This document shows positions 6,187 to 10,699 of a stretch of DNA of 10,699 bases, piece by piece (the stretch's first letter is position 1; every line of letters starts with the position of its first letter). A program made the translations under genes and the position numbers. The notes beneath the pieces are model-generated. The model made no database searches. It was not told where the DNA came from and saw only the letters and a list, made by a program, of their open reading frames with translations. Source of the DNA: Methylococcales bacterium (GTDB taxonomy: Bacteria > Pseudomonadota > Gammaproteobacteria > Methylococcales > Methylomonadaceae); the NCBI GenBank assembly GCA_023146575.1, contig JAGLBU010000194.1:1-10699 (forward strand), in the 5' to 3' direction.

Positions 6187-6750
6187 ATGTCTTTAAAAAC
6201 TACTTCAGTGTTATTTCGCCCTATTTTTCATAAATTATTGCTGTTAATAACAGTGACGCTGCTTAGCGGGTGTTCTGTTTATGAAATACAAAAAACAACA
6301 CCGTTTAAAAGTTCGTCTCAATGGGTGATGCTACCATTTATTAATCATTCAGATACGCCAGAGGCAGGTGAGCGAGCGCTTGATATTGCCACAACACTCT
6401 TGCGTTCTAAAAAAGCACTTAACGGTTTATCAACCTATCTTGCAGAAGAAGGAGATGATGAAAGTTTGCCAGAGCTGGATCAGAAAAAAACCTTGTTGAA
6501 AGCAAAAAAATGGGCTGTGGATAAAAAGTATCAATTTGCAGTTAGTGGTAGTGTTCAAGAATGGCGTTATAAAAGTGGTTTAGATGCAGAACCTGCTGTA
6601 GGCATTACCTTAACCGTCACCAATTTAAAAACAGGCAAGGTAGTGTGGTCAGCATCAGGCTCTAAAACAGGCTGGGGACGTGAGAGTGTCAGCGGGGTTG
6701 CGCATAAGCTGATGTCTAATTTAATTGATGGTTTAGCATTTACGGGGTAA
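6187..6750 (+). CDS. pelC: PelC, outer-membrane lipoprotein of Pel export
   Basis: PelC forms a dodecameric ring on the periplasmic face of the outer membrane and funnels the cationic Pel polymer toward the PelB porin. The 187-residue protein has a type II signal peptide with lipobox LLSGC, acylated Cys29. Residue 30, after the cysteine, is Ser, which fits outer-membrane sorting. Downstream the conserved WVMLPFINHSDTPEAGERA (about 46-64) and the GKVVWSASGSKTGWGRESV segment (about 150-168) match the family. Length is slightly above the Pseudomonas aeruginosa protein. The ribosome site is poor (GAG at 6177-6179), and the next upstream ATG is out of frame. It is the first gene of the visible operon, with pelD five bases behind. 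The absence of pelA and pelB upstream is unusual. Confidence 0.88.
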   Translation: MSLKTTSVLFRPIFHKLLLLITVTLLSGCSVYEIQKTTPFKSSSQWVMLPFINHSDTPEAGERALDIATTLLRSKKALNGLSTYLAEEGDDESLPELDQKKTLLKAKKWAVDKKYQFAVSGSVQEWRYKSGLDAEPAVGITLTVTNLKTGKVVWSASGSKTGWGRESVSGVAHKLMSNLIDGLAFTG

Positions 6751-6755
6751 CAATC

Positions 6756-8126
6756 ATGTTACGAGAAGATTATATTGCTAAACGAAACCCAAAACAATTC
6801 ATACCAATTGTTGAGGCAATTGTCTTAACGGTTTTAGGCGTTTTTTTAGGCTATTTATTGACCCCATCGCTTAATTTTTTTACCACCTATGGGTTTTCGT
6901 GGATTATTCTTGGGCCTTTTTTAGCAGGGCTTCGATACGGCTTTGCCTATGCCTTGAACAGTACCTTATTGGTTATTGCTTTGATGGGGGCGCTCTATCG
7001 TTATGCTTATCCTGAATGGGATGTTGTGGCATTTATTCCGACCATGTTAGGAATTTTTTTTATTAGTATCACTGCGGGCGAATTTCGAAATTATTCTGAG
7101 CGAAAAATCAAACAATTACAGGTCTCGTTTAATTATACCGATCAACGTTTAGGTGAAGTGACTAATGCGTTTAATCTTCTTAAAATTTCACACGAGCGTT
7201 TAGCACAACAATCCGCCTCTAAAAGTACCTTAAGGGATAGTTTATTAGTGGTGCGTGAGCATGTTATGCGGGCAAAAACAGCAGGAGGCGACCTTAATGC
7301 CCTTATTTTGAGAATTTTTTCAGATTATGGCTCTATTCAACAAGCTGGGGTTTATACATTAGATAATTCAGGACGACTTAACAACACGCCTGTCGCATCT
7401 TTAGGGGGAGAGTTTAAGCTTAATCCAAAAGATTTATTATTGCAAAAAACCTTAACCACCTTGCAAACTACGATGCTAAAACCCAATTTATCCACTGAAA
7501 AAGAATACCGCGATTTATTACTATTGGTGATTCCCATCGTGGATGTCTTTGGGAAAGTGTGGGGGCTAGTGTTAGTCAATAAAATGCCTTTTCGTGCCTT
7601 TAGAGCCGACAACATTAACTTACTGTCCGTGCTAGGCGGTCATATTGCCGATTTGATTAGCATGGTGCAATTTGATGACTACATGGTTAAAAATACCGAT
7701 TTACAATATTTTATTTTACAAACCAAACGCTGCCTTGACGATGCGAGAGCCTATTCACAAGCCAGTTCTTTAGTTGGTATCCATATTACGAACCGTCAAG
7801 AATCCGATGACATTACACATGCCATCATGAGCTCTCAGCGCGGACTTGATAGTGCGTGGAATGTTAAGAATAAACTGGAACAACAATGTATTTTTGTTCT
7901 ATTACCATTGACGGATTTTAATGGAGTTGAAGGTTATAAAATTCGATTGCAAAAAATGCTAGAGCAAAATTATGGCTATACAAATTTAATCAAAGCCGAG
8001 GTGACCCTTTACAAAAAAAATCTCGTGCATTACGCAACACTACAGGAGTTAATGTTCAGCTTATTTGAACTCATGGACATTGATGAAAATCTTTTAGTAC
8101 ACCAAAATTATGGGCAAAAAGGATGA
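6756..8126 (+). CDS. pelD: PelD, inner-membrane c-di-GMP receptor of Pel synthesis
   Basis: PelD activates the Pel synthase when it binds cyclic di-GMP. The 456-residue protein has hydrophobic segments at about 15-36, 44-60, 64-80 and 90-107, then a polar helical stalk (about 110-150), a GAF domain (about 160-305) and a degenerate GGDEF domain (about 315-445). The GGDEF catalytic motif is absent, as in the family. The inhibitory-site RxxD motif is present as RGLD, residues 362-365. Arg160 and Arg397 sit where the P. aeruginosa nucleotide-contacting R161 and R402 would be expected, from memory of that protein. This suggests intact c-di-GMP control. GGGG at 6744-6747 overlaps the pelC end and serves as ribosome site. 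The stop overlaps the pelE start in an ATGA, indicating coupled translation. Confidence 0.93.
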   Translation: MLREDYIAKRNPKQFIPIVEAIVLTVLGVFLGYLLTPSLNFFTTYGFSWIILGPFLAGLRYGFAYALNSTLLVIALMGALYRYAYPEWDVVAFIPTMLGIFFISITAGEFRNYSERKIKQLQVSFNYTDQRLGEVTNAFNLLKISHERLAQQSASKSTLRDSLLVVREHVMRAKTAGGDLNALILRIFSDYGSIQQAGVYTLDNSGRLNNTPVASLGGEFKLNPKDLLLQKTLTTLQTTMLKPNLSTEKEYRDLLLLVIPIVDVFGKVWGLVLVNKMPFRAFRADNINLLSVLGGHIADLISMVQFDDYMVKNTDLQYFILQTKRCLDDARAYSQASSLVGIHITNRQESDDITHAIMSSQRGLDSAWNVKNKLEQQCIFVLLPLTDFNGVEGYKIRLQKMLEQNYGYTNLIKAEVTLYKKNLVHYATLQELMFSLFELMDIDENLLVHQNYGQKG

Positions 8127-9124
8127 AAACAAATCGCTTATTTTATAAGTTTATGCTTTGGGTCTTATTGATAGCCGCTTTTTCGGTTCAAGCATTAAGT
8201 GTGTATTTTTTGAGTTTGCAAAATACCGAATACGCCTTAGCCTTTCATTTAATTAGTGCGTGTTTATTTCCATATTCTTTGTGGAAATTAATGCCTAAAA
8301 AATTTGAAAATGAACAATCAGTGATGATTTTATTGTGGTTAATTTGCGCCTTAGTACCGTTTATCTCAGGTATTGGTTTATTGTTGTGTTTTACCCTCAG
8401 CGCCTATTTTTCAAAAACGGTAGAAGTTGATGTCACTGAAAATGTGTCTATGGAAACCTTGCCCGATGATATTTTAGAAAATTTACAGTTAGCGCAATAT
8501 AACGGCAGTAGTTTGCAGGCTATATTAGATATGTCCGATTCTGAGGACAGTCGGATGCAAGCGGTACTTAAAACCCGTCAGATGAGCGATCAAGAAGCCA
8601 TTCCTATTTTAAAACGAGCCTTGCTTGACCCTGTAGATGAAGTGCGATTACTCGCTTATTCAATGTTGGATAAAAAAGAAAAATTTATTGATACGATGAT
8701 TCGCTCTTATTTGCAAAATTTAGGTGAAAAATCCTCAAAAAAAGATTCTATCCTCCACTTTAAATTAGCCGAATGTTATTGGGAATTATCGTATTTAGGC
8801 TTGGTGCAAGGCAAAGCCCAAACCCATGTTTTAGGCAATGCCTATAAGCATATTCAAGCCACCCTAAAAGACACAGTTGATAATGCCGAAGCGTATTTTT
8901 TACAAGCCCGTATTGCCTTAGTGTTGGATTTATTTGAAGTGGCTGAAATATCCTTATCACACGCATTAACAGCAGGCATGAGCAAAACCCGTATTGCACC
9001 TTATCAAGCCGAATTAGCCTTTATGACCCGTAATTTTGATCAGATAAGTCAACATGTAAACGCGGTCGATGACAATACCAAGAAAAATGCGGTAGTCGCT
9101 GAAATATTAGCCCAATGGGCGTAA
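8123..9124 (+). CDS. pelE: PelE, membrane-anchored TPR protein of the Pel synthase
   Basis: PelE is an inner-membrane scaffold of the synthase complex with PelD, PelF and PelG. The 333-residue protein has hydrophobic segments at about 12-31, 36-55 and 67-96, followed by a cytosolic helical part. Residues 158-183 (EAIPILKRALLDPVDEVR and following) look like a HEAT-type helix pair. Residues about 210-330 contain TPR-like helices with A..YFLQARIAL..D.FEVAE..L..AL spacing. Length and order are as in P. aeruginosa. Its ATG overlaps the pelD stop by four bases, and AAAAAGG directly abuts the ATG with no spacing, so re-initiation by ribosomes finishing pelD is the likely mode of translation. Assignment rests mainly on domain layout and position between pelD and pelF. 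Confidence 0.88.
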   Translation: MKTNRLFYKFMLWVLLIAAFSVQALSVYFLSLQNTEYALAFHLISACLFPYSLWKLMPKKFENEQSVMILLWLICALVPFISGIGLLLCFTLSAYFSKTVEVDVTENVSMETLPDDILENLQLAQYNGSSLQAILDMSDSEDSRMQAVLKTRQMSDQEAIPILKRALLDPVDEVRLLAYSMLDKKEKFIDTMIRSYLQNLGEKSSKKDSILHFKLAECYWELSYLGLVQGKAQTHVLGNAYKHIQATLKDTVDNAEAYFLQARIALVLDLFEVAEISLSHALTAGMSKTRIAPYQAELAFMTRNFDQISQHVNAVDDNTKKNAVVAEILAQWA

Positions 9125-9135
9125 AGGATAAAAAT

Positions 9136-10632
9136 ATGCAAGCAGATATTGGTTTAATTTTAGAAGGTACTTATCCTTATGTTCGAGGGGGTGTATCAAG
9201 CTGGATTCATCAAATTATTGGAGGATTACCCGAGTTTACCTTTACGCTGATTTTTATTGGCAGTAAAAAGGCCGATTATGGTGAAATTCAATATGACATG
9301 CCCGCAAATGTAGTGAATTTAAGCTGTTTTTATTTAGTGTCTGAGAGCGTAAGTGATTTACCAAAAACTCGTAAAGGCCATAAAAAAGCCTTTGTGGATA
9401 TTCGGCGCATGTATGAATATTTTCAAACCCCTGAAAAAAGCTCAAAAGGGCAAGCCTTTGGCGATGTTTTACGCCATATTAAACACCTTAAAACCCTAGA
9501 TTTAAATGATTTTTTGTACAGTGAAGAAGCGTGGGATTTTATTACCGAACGTTATGAAAAAGGCACGCCCACTAAATCTTTTTTAGATTATTTTTGGAGT
9601 ATTCGCGCCATGCACCAGCCAATTTTTGCGTTGATTGATGCTTTAGATGGCGCACCCGATGCAACGGTTTATCATACTATTTCAACAGGTTACGCAGGTT
9701 TATTTGGCGTAATGTTACATCATCTTAAGCAACGCCAATTAATTTTAACCGAGCATGGTATTTACACCAAAGAACGAAAAATTGATTTATCACAAGTGGA
9801 GTGGATTGAAGACAGTGAAAAAGTCGGCGCGGCAACTTTAAATGGTGAAATCAGTTATTTAAGAAGCATGTGGATTAAATTTTTTGAAGCATTAGGCCGT
9901 ATTACCTACGATGTTGCTACCCCTGTAATTGCGATTTCAGAGGGTAATAAAAATCGCCAAATTAAAGATGGTGCTGATCCAGATAAAACCTTTGTGGTTT
10001 CAAATGCAATCAATTTAGAAAATTTACAACCACAGCGCGTAAAGCGTCCTGAAACACGTCCGTTAGTGGTGGGTTTTATTGGGCGAGTTGTACCGATTAA
10101 AGATGTGAAAACCTTTATCAGAGCCATGCGAAATGTCTGTTCAGAAATTCCTGCGGTCGAAGCGTGGATTATTGGGGGTGAAGAAGAAGACCCAAAATAC
10201 GCTCAAGAATGCCGCGATATGATTGCCAGTTTAGATCTTGTGGACGATATGATCTACAAAGGTTTTTGTAATGTCGCTGAAATGTTACCGAAATTAGGTT
10301 GTGTAGTGTTGTCGTCAATCAGTGAAGGTTTGCCGTTAGTGGTTTTAGAAGCTTTTGCCTGTGGTATTCCGATTATTTCAACTGATGTAGGCGCGTGTCG
10401 AGAATTAATTGAAGGTGGTTCCGAAGAAGATAAAGCCTTAGGCTTTGCAGGGGCGACAGTTTCCATTGCCAACTCTGAAGAGCTAGCAAACGAAATTGTT
10501 CGTTTATTTAACGACCCTGAGTATGGAAAGCGTTTATCAAAAGCGGCAGAACAACGGGCAGATAAATATTTTGGCGAACAATCTTTATTTGATAGTTATC
10601 GTGAAGTTTACAGTGAGGCGTTAGAAAGATAA
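9136..10632 (+). CDS. pelF: PelF, cytosolic GT4 glycosyltransferase for Pel polymer
   Basis: PelF polymerises UDP-activated hexosamine into the Pel chain on the cytosolic side. The ATG at 9136 has AAAGGA seven bases upstream and gives 498 residues starting MQADIGLILEGTYPY; an in-frame ATG at 9115 inside pelE lacks such a site. The N-terminal domain has the family signature EGTYPYVRGGVSSW (about 10-23) and the LTEHGIYTKER loop (about 204-214). The C-terminal GT-B domain has GFIGRVVPIKDVKTF (about 313-327) for nucleotide binding and the GT4 EX7E pair, Glu397 and Glu405, in SEGLPLVVLEAF. There is no signal peptide or membrane segment. Its stop and the pelG start share one base (TAATG). All key motifs are intact. 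Confidence 0.95.
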   Translation: MQADIGLILEGTYPYVRGGVSSWIHQIIGGLPEFTFTLIFIGSKKADYGEIQYDMPANVVNLSCFYLVSESVSDLPKTRKGHKKAFVDIRRMYEYFQTPEKSSKGQAFGDVLRHIKHLKTLDLNDFLYSEEAWDFITERYEKGTPTKSFLDYFWSIRAMHQPIFALIDALDGAPDATVYHTISTGYAGLFGVMLHHLKQRQLILTEHGIYTKERKIDLSQVEWIEDSEKVGAATLNGEISYLRSMWIKFFEALGRITYDVATPVIAISEGNKNRQIKDGADPDKTFVVSNAINLENLQPQRVKRPETRPLVVGFIGRVVPIKDVKTFIRAMRNVCSEIPAVEAWIIGGEEEDPKYAQECRDMIASLDLVDDMIYKGFCNVAEMLPKLGCVVLSSISEGLPLVVLEAFACGIPIISTDVGACRELIEGGSEEDKALGFAGATVSIANSEELANEIVRLFNDPEYGKRLSKAAEQRADKYFGEQSLFDSYREVYSEALER

Positions 10633-10699
10633 TGGCAGGCATCGGTTTTGAACTGCGTAAATTATTACGCAAAGACAGCTATTTAGGCTTGATTCAAGC
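10632..10699 (+). CDS. pelG: PelG, Wzx-like membrane protein of the Pel synthase (5' end only)
   Basis: Only the first 22 codons are in the window, cut by the right edge. They read MAGIGFELRKLLRKDSYLGL and onward, the highly conserved PelG N-terminus as I know it from P. aeruginosa. PelG is a polytopic inner-membrane protein thought to translocate the polymer with PelD and PelE. The ATG shares its A with the pelF stop, so translation is coupled. Confidence 0.9.
   Translation, partial: MAGIGFELRKLLRKDSYLGLIQ

Noticed and set aside
7352..10472. Short minus-strand frames opposite pelD, pelE and pelF
   Set aside because: All are antisense to confidently identified pel genes, have no ribosome sites of note, and give unrecognisable products.
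1..10699. CRISPR arrays, insertion sequences, tRNA or rRNA genes, attachment sites
   Set aside because: No regularly spaced repeats, transposase-like frames with terminal inverted repeats, cloverleaf sequences or rRNA segments were recognised on reading both strands.

Overview
The window is AT-rich, gene-dense bacterial DNA. The protein families (HtpX, a SoxC-like molybdenum enzyme with a c-type cytochrome, serine-glyoxylate aminotransferase, and a Gram-negative Pel exopolysaccharide operon) point to a gammaproteobacterium. A low-GC methanotroph (Methylococcales) or a sulfur-oxidising relative (Thiotrichales) fits best. This placement is inferred from gene content only; there is no rRNA or other phylogenetic marker.

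Layout. (1) Positions 1-1231, minus strand: a secreted multidomain protein cut by the left edge, with two 53-residue-period repeats and a C-terminal concanavalin-like domain. (2) 1336-2211, plus strand: the membrane protease gene htpX, divergent from the first gene. (3) 2239-4445, minus strand: an overlapping three-gene cluster in transcription order DUF29 protein, SoxC-like sulfite/sulfane dehydrogenase, mono-haem SoxD-like cytochrome c. (4) 4448-4500: an intergenic RNA element. It holds a strong inverted repeat that terminates the aminotransferase gene, and one arm of that repeat can also pair with the Shine-Dalgarno of the DUF29 gene. (5) 4507-5673, minus strand: serine-glyoxylate aminotransferase. 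(6) 5674-6186: about 510 bases without a convincing gene, holding the divergent control region. It contains a consensus -10 box overlapped upstream by a dyad, then a leader with repeats and a terminator-like hairpin. (7) 6187 to the right edge, plus strand: pelC, pelD, pelE, pelF and the first codons of pelG, tightly coupled.

How the genes work together. PelD (c-di-GMP receptor), PelE, PelF (cytosolic glycosyltransferase) and PelG form the inner-membrane Pel synthase, and PelC is the outer-membrane lipoprotein ring that guides the polymer to the PelB porin. PelD keeps its RxxD inhibitory-site motif, so polymer synthesis should be activated by c-di-GMP. The locus begins at pelC: pelA and pelB are not upstream, where canonical operons have them. 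The SoxC/cytochrome pair should oxidise a reduced sulfur compound in the periplasm and pass electrons to the respiratory chain. The aminotransferase links glyoxylate and serine metabolism, as in the serine cycle or glycolate salvage.

Most of the window is recognisable. The parts least explained by known families are the three-armed RNA element before the DUF29 gene, the DUF29-SoxC coupling, the repeat-bearing secreted protein, and the pelC-first Pel operon with its long leader.
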